Positions 25,101-32,798 of a stretch of 64,000 nt of DNA are shown one piece after another. Below the pieces are notes generated by a model, which worked only from the letters and a program-made list of their open reading frames with translations, made no database searches and was not told where the DNA came from. The translations under genes were made by a program, and so were the position numbers. How positions within the stretch are numbered: the first letter of the stretch is position 1; each line of letters starts with the position of its first letter. Source of the stretch: JBBQKG01 sp038326655 (lineage in GTDB: Bacteria; Actinomycetota; Thermoleophilia; Solirubrobacterales; JBBDJG01); the NCBI GenBank assembly GCA_038326655.1, contig JBBQKG010000011.1:28402-92401 (forward strand), read 5' to 3'.

Positions 25101-26042
25101 CGCGGCGATCGCTGCGAACTGGCGCTCGCTGTGGCGAAGCGCGCCCTCCACCTGCTTCTGCTTCATGACTGCGCCGAGCTGCCTCGCGGCGGCCCACACG
25201 AGCCTGACCAGGGCAGGGTCGTGCTCGGCTGCCTCCACGAGGAAGAACTCGAGCACCGCCACTGCTTCTTCGCCGGCCATCACGGGGAGCGCGACGCCCA
25301 CCGAGAGACCGGCCTCGCTGGCGAACGGCCCGCGCGAGAACTCTCCACCCGCGGTGAGGTCTTCGAGCACGACCGGCTCGTGCGAGTCGAGCGCCAGGCC
25401 GGGAAGCCCGACGCCCGGAGCGAACGTGAAGGCCTCGCTCAGGCGCCTGAAGGCCTCGAACCGGCCCGAGGCAGCATGCCATGCGCCGGCGCATCCGAGC
25501 TTGCCCTGGGCGTTCGGGAGCCATGCCTGTCCGAGCTGCCATCCGGTTCGATCGCACACCGCGCGCAGCACCGCCCCGAGCGCGTGCTCGGCCGTCTCGG
25601 CCTCGCCGATCGCCAACGCGAGCGCGCCTGCCAGTGCCAGCTCGTCCTCGCTGCGACGGTGACCGGCGACCTCCTTGCCGACGCTGTAGAGCAGCTCGTC
25701 CTCGGCGCTCGGCGTGGTGCTGAAGGAAAACTCCCGGTACGCGCCCGTGCGCGTGCGCAGGCGCGCCTCGAACGATGTCTTGGCGGCCGCGGTGTCGCGA
25801 TCGTCCGGGTGCAGCAGGTCGGCGTAGTGCGCGCCGACCAGCTCGTCGGGCGGATGGCCGAGCAGCTGCTCGTGAGCGGCGTTCGCCCACAGGATGCGTC
25901 CGTCGAATCTCGTGATCGCGAGCAGGTCGGGCGAGTCGTCGGCGAAACGCCTGGCTGCGCGGTCGATCCACTCGTCCCCCCCTGCTCCGGGAGGGACGAG
26001 CACACTGACCTGCGGGGTCTCCTCGAAGGGGCGGTGGGGCAC
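22143..26042 (-). CDS. Multi-PAS/GAF sensor histidine kinase
   Basis: A 1299-residue soluble kinase with no membrane segment. Domains in order: PAS (about 30-130), GAF (140-290), six further PAS/PAC units (about 305-1055), HisKA with the phospho-acceptor His in VASHDLSEPLRM (near 1090), and HATPase with N (LVSNGIKF), G1 (GDNGIGI) and G2 (GSGIGLSICKRIV) boxes. Several PAS units are near-duplicates, suggesting internal duplication. It probably phosphorylates the adjacent receiver, linking cytoplasmic redox, light or ligand cues to c-di-GMP. It starts with GTG; an ATG 17 bases upstream is out of frame. Confidence 0.93.
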   Translation of the reverse strand: MPHRPFEETPQVSVLVPPGAGGDEWIDRAARRFADDSPDLLAITRFDGRILWANAAHEQLLGHPPDELVGAHYADLLHPDDRDTAAAKTSFEARLRTRTGAYREFSFSTTPSAEDELLYSVGKEVAGHRRSEDELALAGALALAIGEAETAEHALGAVLRAVCDRTGWQLGQAWLPNAQGKLGCAGAWHAASGRFEAFRRLSEAFTFAPGVGLPGLALDSHEPVVLEDLTAGGEFSRGPFASEAGLSVGVALPVMAGEEAVAVLEFFLVEAAEHDPALVRLVWAAARQLGAVMKQKQVEGALRHSERQFAAIAASAADAIISIDQAGKVTFFNEAAQRTLGYSRDEILGAPVSLILPGLDEGTAPTEQRAELEARRKGGVEVPVEATFSSWEADGERFLTVVLRDVTEQRRTAEAMHEAEQRFRGAFDQAPIGIALVSIEADRAGCFLRVNAALRDITGYSAAELIGRDLSGILDPAGSDDSDRRYVPWMLAGEISSYEADTRMRHADGRMLDVLLSVSLVRDAHERPLYLIVQLQDLTARKEVERKLHESSERMQAILDNTTAVVYLKDLEGRYLLVNRQFEALFGVTRDEAVGRDDRALFESELAEQLRSNDLRVMREQLPIEIEEAISSGDRARTYLSIKFPLLDATRRPYAVCGISTDITERKRAEEGVRASEQHFREIVNTTHEAFVSMDESGRVTAWNPEAETTFGWSEQEALGREVVETIIPARYRGAHSRGLRQFLASGHATLLNRRVEIEALHRDGHEFPVEMTITPVRVGGRYAFNAFLHDISERKQAEQALHQLADIIEASGDAIFATTNSGEITSWNAGAQQLYGYTGAEAVGGSLRMLVAPARAKRDFEVLSRALNGSPLSDLETEQLRKDGTVMPVSLSVSPIRGSSGALVGASVIARDRTERKRAEEALREVQEAFRTAFEDAPIGMALFSVDPGEDGRLLQVNASLCEITGYSPDELLRKSLHAVTHPLDQEQELPLAEELLAGKIPNYQLEKRFVRRGGEPVWVVHNASTVHDSSGRLLYGIAQVQDITERKRAEEGLGRVAAELERRAIELERSNADLAQFAYVASHDLSEPLRMVSSYVQLLERRYSDQLDQDAHEFIEFAVDGVNRMQRLIEDLLAYSRVGTSEYRLERVDVGALVEDTLRGMRATVADSGAIVTHDSLPEIVGDPGQLRQLFQNLVSNGIKFVEEGPPRVHVSAERDGHEWRFAVGDNGIGIDPHHADRIFAVFKRLHGRDSYPGSGIGLSICKRIVERHNGRIWVEPNEGGGSRFCFTLPVAEDRSQ

Positions 26043-26108
26043 CGTCTCTCGGTCGTCATCGGCCTCCTGAGCGCCTTCCTGAAGCCGTCAACGTCTATTC
26101 TGGAGCGC

Positions 26109-26378
26109 GTGTGCCGGAACATCCGAACACTTCACAACTTCGAGCCCCCGGCGACCGAGGACGAAGTCCGCGCGTCCGCCCTCCAGTACGTCCGGAAGAT
26201 CAGCGGTTTCACCAAGCCCTCGCACGCCAACTTGGCCGCGTTCGATCGTGCAGTGGAGGCGGTCGTCGCTGCGTCGTCCGAGCTGCTCGGCGAGCTGGTG
26301 ACGTCGGCGCCGCCCAAGGACCGCGAGGTCGAGGCCGCGAAGGCGAAGGCTCGCAGCGCGCAGCGCTACGCCGCTTAG
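26109..26378 (+). CDS. DUF2277 family small protein
   Basis: An 89-residue protein with the family's conserved start CRNIRTLHNFEPPAT, the middle ALQYVRKISGFTKPS and the tail TSAPPKDREVEAAKAKA. The start is GTG at 26109 with GGAG just upstream; an out-of-frame start two bases on was rejected. The function of DUF2277 is unknown. It is transcribed away from the histidine kinase and converges on the TetR gene. Confidence 0.85.
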   Translation: MCRNIRTLHNFEPPATEDEVRASALQYVRKISGFTKPSHANLAAFDRAVEAVVAASSELLGELVTSAPPKDREVEAAKAKARSAQRYAA

Positions 26379-26388
26379 GGGAAGCCGG

Positions 26389-26997
26389 TCAGCCGGCCGG
26401 TGACCCGACCGCCGCCGCGCTTGCGCGCAGGGCGACGTCGGTCACGACCTGCTTGGGCGTGTCCGGGTGGTCGATCCACCACAGCGCCAGCCCGGCGAGC
26501 CCACTGGTGAGCAACTCGGCGGTCGGCTCGACCTGCGCCGCCGGCAATCCCGGGCCCGGCTGGCCGGCGATGAATGTCGCGATCACCTCGCGCGCCCGCT
26601 GGTTGACCTGCCGCCGGAACGCCTGGATCTCGTCGTCCCCTGAGCTGTCGCGGAACAGCATCACCCACGCATGCTGGTTCTCGCGAACGTAGTCGAGCCA
26701 ATGCTCGAGGATCTCCCGCACCACGATCTCCGGCGTGCGATCGCCCGAGGGACCCTGGACCTGCCGGAAGAAGCTCGGCAGGTCGTCCCGGTGCCTCGCC
26801 AGCAGCGCCAGGTAGAGCGCCTTCTTCGAGGCGAAGTGCTTGTACACCACCGGCTTCGTGACATGGGCCGCGGCGGCGATGTCCTCGAGCCTCGCGCCGG
26901 CGTAGCCGTCGCGGGCGAACAGGCGCCCGGCCGCCCGCACGATCAGGAGACGGCGCTCGTCGGCCGAGATGCGCCCTGGCTGTGTCCTGGTGGACAT
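26389..26997 (-). CDS. TetR-family transcriptional regulator
   Basis: A 202-residue repressor. The N-terminal helix-turn-helix runs from about residue 17 to 62 (IVRAAGRLFARDGYAGARLEDIAAAAHVTKPVVYKHFASKKAL in pieces), and the C-terminal ligand domain is AcrR-like. The ATG at 26997 is two bases from the first of two identical palindromes (GTTACC-N4-GGTAAC) that fill the gap to the divergent cupin gene. Auto-repression and repression of the cupin are therefore the likely roles. The ligand is unknown. Confidence 0.9.
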   Translation of the reverse strand: MSTRTQPGRISADERRLLIVRAAGRLFARDGYAGARLEDIAAAAHVTKPVVYKHFASKKALYLALLARHRDDLPSFFRQVQGPSGDRTPEIVVREILEHWLDYVRENQHAWVMLFRDSSGDDEIQAFRRQVNQRAREVIATFIAGQPGPGLPAAQVEPTAELLTSGLAGLALWWIDHPDTPKQVVTDVALRASAAAVGSPAG

Positions 26998-26998
26998 G

Positions 26999-27042
26999 GT
27001 TACCGAAGGGTAACTCAGGGTAGTAAGTTACCAGCCGGTAAC
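26999..27042. promoter_or_regulatory. Two identical palindromic operators between tetR and cupin gene
   Basis: Two perfect copies of GTTACC-N4-GGTAAC lie at 26999-27014 (spacer GAAG) and 27027-27042 (spacer AGCC), centre to centre 28 bases apart. The intergenic region is only 70 bases, so both divergent promoters must overlap them. This is a typical TetR-family operator arrangement. Confidence 0.8.
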
Positions 27043-27067
27043 GGAACACTGTCGAAAGGAGCACCAG

Positions 27068-27562
27068 ATGACCGAGCCGACCCGCGATCCCGTGCATCGT
27101 GTCCGCTACACCTTTCAGCCCGACGGCGAGAACATGATCGTCGACACCTGGATGGAGCCCGGCGGGGCGCTGCCGCCGCATTTCCACCCCCGCCAGGAGG
27201 AGCGCTGGTCGGTGGTCGACGGCCAGGTCCGCTTTCAGCTCGGCGACGAAAAGCGCGTGATCGGCCCCGAGGACGGCGAGATGATCGTCAGGCCCGGCGT
27301 CAAGCACTCGCTCGCGAGCTCCGGAGACCGCGAGGCGCACCTGCGCTGCCTGGTGCTCCCCGCCGGCGCGATCGAGGCATTCCTCACCGACAGCGCCGCC
27401 GCCGCCCGCGCGGGGCTGTTCATGCGAGGCGGGATCCCGCGGAGCCTCCGCGGCGCGCGCTGGGCGGCGAACTTCCTGAAGCGGCACCGCGACGAAGTCG
27501 TGATGACGTTCCCGCCGCCGATCGTGCAGCGATCGATGGTTGCGCTGCTCGCACGCGACTGA
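27068..27562 (+). CDS. Cupin-domain protein
   Basis: A 164-residue single-domain cupin. Motif 1 is PPHFHPRQEERWSVVDGQVRF (His, His and Glu as candidate metal ligands), and motif 2 is around IVRPGVKHSLAS with the last His. The C-terminal third is a longer helical extension (GIPRSLRGARWAANFLKRH). The substrate is unknown; cupins of this size include dioxygenases, isomerases and sensors. It is divergent from the TetR gene across two shared operators and is its most likely target. Confidence 0.85.
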   Translation: MTEPTRDPVHRVRYTFQPDGENMIVDTWMEPGGALPPHFHPRQEERWSVVDGQVRFQLGDEKRVIGPEDGEMIVRPGVKHSLASSGDREAHLRCLVLPAGAIEAFLTDSAAAARAGLFMRGGIPRSLRGARWAANFLKRHRDEVVMTFPPPIVQRSMVALLARD

Positions 27563-27757
27563 GCGGGGGGCTCGAGTCGCCTCGGTGATTGGCCTCGCTC
27601 GAGCACGCCCATGAGCCAAGCTGGTTTTCGTCGAAGGAGCCGATGATCGCGTCATCGCCTCCAGCGCGTCGGCGGAGCGGACCTACACTGCTGCCGGCAC
27701 CCAACGCGAGGAGGAACGGGAATCACCGCAAGGCACGAAACGGAGCGGTCGACTGGT

Positions 27758-28600
27758 ATGGCGCCGGCAACTACGCAAAGAACAGTTAGCGCCGACGCCT
27801 ACAAGGCGCTCGAGCGAGCCGGCTGGGGCGCGAGGGCCGAGACCTACGGCCGCCTCACCGGCCGGATCACCGTCCGGTTCGTGGAGCCGCTGCTCGATGC
27901 GGCCGGAGTCGTCACGGGCATGGGCGTCCTCGACGTCGGGACGGGTCCGGGGTATGCGGCTCAGCGGGCGGCGGAGCGCGGCGCGGTCGCGACGGGGGTG
28001 GACATCGCCGACGAGGTGCTCGCGCTCGCGCGCAGGCGTCATCCCGGGGTCCGATTCGTTCGGGGGGACGCCGAGGCGCTTCCCTTCGCGGAGCGCTCGT
28101 TCGACGCGCTCGTGTCCAACTTCACGATCAACCACCTGCCGCGGCCGGAGCGCGGGATCCGGGAGTTCGCGCGCGTCGTGGTGCCGGGGGGACGGATTGC
28201 GCTCTCGGCGTGGGACGTGTCCGAGCACAACCGCTTTCTCGGCGTGATGGTCGACGCGCTTCGGGAGTGCGGAGTAACCGCCTCGCCGGAGGCGGTTGCC
28301 GGTCCCGACCCCTACCGCTTCGCCGACGACGATGAGTTCCGCGAGCTCCTGCGGGGCGCGGGTCTCGAGGACGTGGAGGTCCGGTCGGTCTCGCTCACCC
28401 ATCTGGTGCCCGACACCGAAGACCTATGGGCGGGGATGCTCGGCGGCAGCGTGCGCAGCGGGGGGCTCGTCATGCGGCAGCCGCCACGCACCCGCAGGAG
28501 GATCCGCGCGGCGGTGGAGCGTCTTCTCGAGGAGTACCGCGACGGCGACGGGCTCGCGATTCCGGCCAGCGCGAAGATCGCCTGGGGGAGCAGGCCGTGA
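27758..28600 (+). CDS. Class I SAM-dependent methyltransferase
   Basis: A 280-residue methyltransferase of the UbiE/Methyltransf_11 type. Motif I is VLDVGTGPGYAAQRAA, the acidic residue after strand 2 is in TGVDIADE, then GDAEALPFAERSFDALVSNFTINHL and the ARVVVPGGRIALSAW strand. The substrate is unknown. Its TGA overlaps the GTG of the SnoaL-kinase fusion gene in GTGA (28597-28600), so the two are translationally coupled. The ATG at 27758 is the best start; its Shine-Dalgarno is weak. Confidence 0.9.
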   Translation: MAPATTQRTVSADAYKALERAGWGARAETYGRLTGRITVRFVEPLLDAAGVVTGMGVLDVGTGPGYAAQRAAERGAVATGVDIADEVLALARRRHPGVRFVRGDAEALPFAERSFDALVSNFTINHLPRPERGIREFARVVVPGGRIALSAWDVSEHNRFLGVMVDALRECGVTASPEAVAGPDPYRFADDDEFRELLRGAGLEDVEVRSVSLTHLVPDTEDLWAGMLGGSVRSGGLVMRQPPRTRRRIRAAVERLLEEYRDGDGLAIPASAKIAWGSRP

Positions 28601-29979
28601 GCGGGCTCGAGACCGGCGCAGGCTCGGCCAAGAGGGTGGCCGCGTGCCTGCACGACGCCCTCGTGGCGGGCGACTTCACCGCAATGGACGATCTCTACGC
28701 GGACGATGCATTGCTCGACGCGAGCCTGACCGGCGGACGCGCCACGGTCACCGGACCAGAACGACTGACCGAGTTCCTCGCATCGCGGTTCCCTGGCCCC
28801 GGGCACCTCGTCGAGTGGTCGCCGCAGGTGTATCCGGCGGGGATCGCGCTGTGGTTCGAGCGCGTGTCCGACGACGGCACGGCGGTGCGCCAGCGCCACT
28901 ACCTCCACCTCCGCGCCGGGCGCATCGAGCGGCACTGGGCTTATTCTGCCCCGCCGCGCACGCGCGCGCCGGGCGCGCGAGAGAACGGCGGCGTCCTGTT
29001 CGACGCGCGGCTCGTCTCGCGGCTCGGCGAGGTCGTCGAGCAGGAGCCGCTGATCTCGACCGGGTGGTCGGGAAATCTGCTCGAGCGCCTCGTGCTCGCA
29101 GACGGCCGCCGCCTGATCGTCAAGCGGATCGTGCCCGGCACGAACTGGATCGACCGGCACACGAAAGACGAGGGCCGCGAGGCGCTCCTGTTCACCTCCG
29201 GCGTGCTCGGCCGGATGCCCGATGCGATCGACCACGCGGTCGTCGCCGCCGAGCGCGACGGCGACGCGTGGTGGGTGGTGATGCGCGACGTCTCCGCGTC
29301 CCTGCTGCCCGACAGCAAGCGGCTGAGCCGAGCGGAGCACAGGCGCATCCTCGAGGCGGCGAACGTGATGTGGGAGGAGTTCTGGGGAGAGCGGGTCCCC
29401 CACCTCTGCACCCTTCACGACTGCCTCCAACTGTTCTCCCCGGCGATCGCGGAGGCGGAACGCGACGGCCTCGACCTGCTGCCGAAGCAGTACGAGGCCT
29501 TCTGGGAGGCGTTCGCCGAGGCCGTGGACCCGGACGTGGCGGAGCCGGTGCTGGCGCTGGTCGAGGACCCCGCGCCGTTGGTGGCGGAGCTCGAAGCCCT
29601 CGGCACGACCCTCATCCACGCTGACATCCGCGACGAGCAGATCGGCCTCGACGGCGACCGTCTCGTCCTACTCGACTGGGGCCGCGCCAGCCAGGGCCAC
29701 CCGGTGGTCGACTTCTTCTGGTCGATCTGCCACAACGCCTGGCGGACCGACGCCACCCACGACGAGCTGGTCGAGGACTTCCGGCGCACCCGAGGAGAGC
29801 GGGACGACCCGCGCGCTGTCGAGCTCGGCGTGATCGCAGGGCTCGTCATGTACGGATGGGTCTTCGGCCACAGCGCCGTCTGGCACCCCGACAGGGGGGA
29901 GCGAGACTGGGCCCACCAGGAGCTGGGTTGGTGGGTGCCACGGGCGCGACGGGCGCTCGATGCGTGGTCGCCCGTCTGA
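28597..29979 (+). CDS. SnoaL-like domain fused to an APH/choline-kinase-like phosphotransferase
   Basis: A 460-residue fusion. Residues 1-125 form an NTF2/SnoaL-like domain (HDALVAGDFTAMDDLYADDALLDAS; RQRHYLHLRAGRIERHW). Residues 145-455 form an aminoglycoside-phosphotransferase-like kinase: RLIVKRIV (the ATP-binding Lys), Brenner motif HADIRDEQIG, and DWGRASQGHPVVDFFW (the metal-binding Asp). It could phosphorylate a small hydroxylated molecule that the SnoaL part binds or rearranges; this is inference. It starts with GTG inside the methyltransferase stop (GTGA), which supports a shared pathway. Confidence 0.85.
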   Translation: MSGLETGAGSAKRVAACLHDALVAGDFTAMDDLYADDALLDASLTGGRATVTGPERLTEFLASRFPGPGHLVEWSPQVYPAGIALWFERVSDDGTAVRQRHYLHLRAGRIERHWAYSAPPRTRAPGARENGGVLFDARLVSRLGEVVEQEPLISTGWSGNLLERLVLADGRRLIVKRIVPGTNWIDRHTKDEGREALLFTSGVLGRMPDAIDHAVVAAERDGDAWWVVMRDVSASLLPDSKRLSRAEHRRILEAANVMWEEFWGERVPHLCTLHDCLQLFSPAIAEAERDGLDLLPKQYEAFWEAFAEAVDPDVAEPVLALVEDPAPLVAELEALGTTLIHADIRDEQIGLDGDRLVLLDWGRASQGHPVVDFFWSICHNAWRTDATHDELVEDFRRTRGERDDPRAVELGVIAGLVMYGWVFGHSAVWHPDRGERDWAHQELGWWVPRARRALDAWSPV

Positions 29980-30040
29980 CCCGCGATCGGGGTCCGAGAC
30001 TTTTCACCGCCTCACCCAGGGCGCGATACTGCAGGGCACG

Positions 30041-30439
30041 GTGTCACAGGAGAACGCGGACATCATGCGGGCGGTGATCGAGGCGTTCAACCGGCGCGAT
30101 GGCGAAGGGTTCGGGGCGCTGCTCGCCAGGGACGCCGAGATCGTGCCGGTGCGAGCGGCCCTGGAGGGAACGGTCTACCGTGGCCCCGACGCCGGCGCAC
30201 AGTACTGCGCCGCTGTCGAGGAGAGCTGGGAGAACCTCAGATGGGAGATCGAGGAGGTCCGGGACGGCGGCAGTTGGGTCCTTGCGCTGGGACGGATTCG
30301 AGGGGGCGGGCGTGGCAGCGGTGCCGCGATCGACGTCAGAGCCGGGTGGGTCGCCCGTCTGCGCGAGGGACTGGTCACGAGCTTTCACACATACGCCGAC
30401 CGTGCCGACGCCCTCGATGCGGTCGGCCTCTCGGAATAG
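30041..30439 (+). CDS. SnoaL/NTF2-like protein
   Basis: A 132-residue NTF2-like protein with the N-terminus SQENADIMRAVIEAFNRRDGE common in Thermoleophilia, then ARDAEIVPVRAALEGTVYRGPDAG and WVLALGRIRGGGRGSG. It resembles the protein at 4565-4990. The start is GTG at 30041; longer in-frame starts overlap the previous gene and lack the family N-terminus. The ligand and activity are unknown. Confidence 0.8.
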   Translation: MSQENADIMRAVIEAFNRRDGEGFGALLARDAEIVPVRAALEGTVYRGPDAGAQYCAAVEESWENLRWEIEEVRDGGSWVLALGRIRGGGRGSGAAIDVRAGWVARLREGLVTSFHTYADRADALDAVGLSE

Positions 30440-30558
30440 GGCGATCTCGTGTTCCACGAGCCACTCGATCGGTCAACGGGCAGCGGCCCGTCGCAGCCCC
30501 CATGCGACTCGGATATTCTCGGCGCCGCCAGATACCAATGCCGACCCGAGAGAAGAGG

Positions 30559-31584
30559 ATGTCCCAGCAAGTCGATCCTTCACACATCATGCAGGTCGGG
30601 ATGGGGTTTTGGGCGTCGAAGACGGTCCTTTCGGCGGTCGAGCTCGAGCTGTTCACCAAGCTGGGCAGCGACGCGATGACCGGTTCGCAGATCGCCGAGG
30701 CGCTCGAGCTGCATCCGCGCGCGATCCCCGACTTCCCCGATGCGCTGGTCGCCCTCGACCTACTCGATCGCGACGGTGAAGGGAGCGATGCCCTCTACCG
30801 CAATACGCAGGCGACCGCTGTCTTCCTCGACAAGGCGAGCCCGGCCTACATCGGCGGGATCCTCGAGATGAGCAACGCGCGGCTCTATCGATTCTGGGGC
30901 GACCTCACCGAGGCTCTGCAGAATGGGAAGCCGCAGAACGAGATCAAGCACACCGGTAAGCCGATGTTCGAGGAGCTCTACAGCGATCCGGAGAGGCTCG
31001 AGCAGTTCATGAACGCGATGGCAGGGATCTCGTTGGGCCCATTCCGGGCGTTGGCAGAGAAGTTCGATTTCTCCAGGTACAAGACACTCTGCGACGTGGG
31101 AGGCGCAACCGGTCAGCTCTCGATCAACGTCGCGAACCGTCACCCCCACATACGCTGTATCAGCTTGGACCTGCCGGTCGTCGAGCCGATCGCAAAGCGA
31201 ACGATCGAGGGCGCCGGACTGAACGATCGCGTCACCGCCCAGGCGGGTGACTTCTTTGCCGACCCGCTGCCCGAAGCCGACGTCATCACGATGGGGCTGA
31301 TCCTGCACGACTGGAATCTCGAGCGCAAGATGCACCTGATCAAGGCTGCCTATGACGCTCTGCCAGAGGGCGGCGCATTCATCGCCATCGAGAACCTCAT
31401 CGATGACCTCCGCCGCGAGAACGCGTTCGGGCTCTTGATGTCGCTCAACATGCTGATCGAGTTCGGAGACGCCTTCGACTTCACCGGCGCTGACTTTGCT
31501 GGATGGTGCAAAGAGGTCGGGTTCAAGCAAACAGACGTCATCCCGCTCGGCGGCCCGACCAGCGCCGGCATCGCCTACAAGTAG
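30559..31584 (+). CDS. O-methyltransferase (hydroxyneurosporene/acetylserotonin OMT type)
   Basis: A 341-residue two-domain enzyme. The N-terminal dimerisation winged helix is IMQVGMGFWASKTVLSAVEL through SGSQIAEAL-like residues; the SAM domain has LCDVGGATGQLSINVA, the acidic SLDLPVV, GDFFADPLPEADV, and the catalytic His in GLILHDWN. Such enzymes methylate hydroxyl groups of polyketides, carotenoids or indoles. An ATG 21 bases upstream (30538) would add seven residues; the chosen start matches the usual N-terminus. The neighbouring SnoaL genes hint at aromatic or polyketide chemistry, but no synthase is present. Confidence 0.85.
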   Translation: MSQQVDPSHIMQVGMGFWASKTVLSAVELELFTKLGSDAMTGSQIAEALELHPRAIPDFPDALVALDLLDRDGEGSDALYRNTQATAVFLDKASPAYIGGILEMSNARLYRFWGDLTEALQNGKPQNEIKHTGKPMFEELYSDPERLEQFMNAMAGISLGPFRALAEKFDFSRYKTLCDVGGATGQLSINVANRHPHIRCISLDLPVVEPIAKRTIEGAGLNDRVTAQAGDFFADPLPEADVITMGLILHDWNLERKMHLIKAAYDALPEGGAFIAIENLIDDLRRENAFGLLMSLNMLIEFGDAFDFTGADFAGWCKEVGFKQTDVIPLGGPTSAGIAYK

Positions 31585-31626
31585 GGCTGCCCCACCGCTT
31601 GCTTCAGCGGGCTGGGCGGGATTCAG

Positions 31627-31716
31627 CGGAGAGGGAGGGATTCGAACCCTCGAGGCAGGGATTACCCGCCCACGCGATTTCCAGTCGCGCTCCTTAAGCC
31701 GCTCGGACACCTCTCC
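31627..31716 (-). tRNA. tRNA-Ser (anticodon GGA)
   Basis: A 90-base class II tRNA on the minus strand. The acceptor is GGAGAGG/CCTCTCC with discriminator G, there is a long variable arm, and the anticodon loop is CTGGAAA giving GGA for TCC/TCT codons. The T loop is TTCGAAT. CCA is not encoded. Confidence 0.94.
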
Positions 31717-32023
31717 GGGGAGGCTAAGAGCGTAGCGACCCGGCGGGGTGTCCCGGCGAGCGGAGGTGGGCGGAGCGCCGCTGCACGATCGCCACGCAGA
31801 CGGCGTCGATCGGCCCGAACTCCGGGCCGAGCACCAGCCGTCCCTGCCGATCCCCACGTGGAGCATGCGTCGCCAACGCCAGCAACCGGGGCGGCGTCGC
31901 GCCCGACTGATCCAACCGCGGCAAGGCTGCGTAAGGCCGCTCGAAAGGTTCAAAACGCCCCGTCGCGTGGATTCGCGGGGCCGAACCCCCGGAGCCTCGC
32001 CCGGCTGCCGGAAGGAGGGGTCG
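31717..32023. other. Gene-free stretch between tRNA-Ser and the transporter gene
   Basis: About 300 bases without a convincing gene. Short open frames on both strands lack family features. A GC-rich hairpin (CCCCGTCGCG, then CGCGGGG) at about 31957-31980 and a GGAAGGAGGGG Shine-Dalgarno before 32024 are the only structures seen. No cobalamin or NiCo riboswitch signature was recognised. Confidence 0.5.
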
Positions 32024-32791
32024 ATGATCGGTCTGGACGACAAGATCGCCGCGCTCGGCACGGGCGATGCGTTCCTGATCGTGATCGCGGTCGCGACGCT
32101 ACTTGGCCTGCGTCACGCGGCCGACCCCGATCACCTCACGGCGGTCTCGACTCTGATCGCCTCGGGTGAGAAGCAGAGCGGCAGGCGGGCGGGGGTCCTC
32201 GGGCTGAGCTGGGGCCTCGGCCACGCGACCACTCTGATCGCGTTCGGCCTGCCGATCGTGCTCTTCAACGGGTACCTGCCCGAAGCGGTTCAACGCACGG
32301 CGGAGGTGGCGGTCGGCGTCCTGATCGTGGTGCTCGCGCTACGGCTCCTGATCCGCTGGCGCCGCGGCTATCTCCATGCGCATCTCCACCAGCACGACGG
32401 CGACTTCCACCGCCACCTACACGTGCACGAGCGCCCGCAGCCGAAGAGGGCCGGGTCGCACAAGCACCGGCACGCGCCGAGCCTCGGGCGGTCGCCGACA
32501 CAGGCTTACGGGATCGGCCTCGTGCATGGGATGGGCGGCTCTGCCGGCGTCGGCCTGCTGCTGCTCGCCGCGATCCCGAGTCATGTCGAGGGCCTCGTGG
32601 CGCTGATCGTGTTCGCGCTGTTCACGGCCGTGTCGATGGCGATCGCCTCGACCAGCTTCGGGTACGTGCTGTCGCGGGGGCCGGTCCTGCGAAGGTTCGT
32701 CACGGCGGCGCCGGCGCTCGGCGTGGTGAGCCTCGCATTCGGCGTCTGGTACGCACTGGGCGCGCTGAACGCGGTTCCCTATTACTTCTAG
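32024..32791 (+). CDS. NiCoT/HupE-like nickel-cobalt transporter
   Basis: A 255-residue membrane protein with about six helices. Helix 2 has the NiCoT signature HX4DH (GLRHAADPDHLTA), and a second motif LVHGMGGSAGVGLLLL lies in a later helix. A long His-rich cytoplasmic loop (about residues 112-160: HAHLHQHDGDFHRHLHVHE) probably binds metal. It should import Ni2+ or Co2+; no urease or hydrogenase genes are in the window, so cobalt for cobalamin or export are alternatives. The ATG at 32024 has an excellent Shine-Dalgarno. Confidence 0.82.
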   Translation: MIGLDDKIAALGTGDAFLIVIAVATLLGLRHAADPDHLTAVSTLIASGEKQSGRRAGVLGLSWGLGHATTLIAFGLPIVLFNGYLPEAVQRTAEVAVGVLIVVLALRLLIRWRRGYLHAHLHQHDGDFHRHLHVHERPQPKRAGSHKHRHAPSLGRSPTQAYGIGLVHGMGGSAGVGLLLLAAIPSHVEGLVALIVFALFTAVSMAIASTSFGYVLSRGPVLRRFVTAAPALGVVSLAFGVWYALGALNAVPYYF

Positions 32792-32798
32792 CGTCCGG

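Noticed and set aside
27589..27789. 66-residue plus-strand frame before the methyltransferase
   Set aside because: Overlaps the methyltransferase start and has no recognisable feature.
30538..30558. Upstream ATG as start of the O-methyltransferase
   Set aside because: No Shine-Dalgarno and it adds a charged segment not usual for the family; left as an alternative in the entry.
31724..31924. 66-residue minus-strand frame between tRNA-Ser and the NiCoT gene
   Set aside because: No start context, no family feature; composition like other chance frames.
31717..32023. Cobalamin or nickel/cobalt riboswitch before the NiCoT gene
   Set aside because: No B12-box-like segment or NiCo four-helix pattern could be found.
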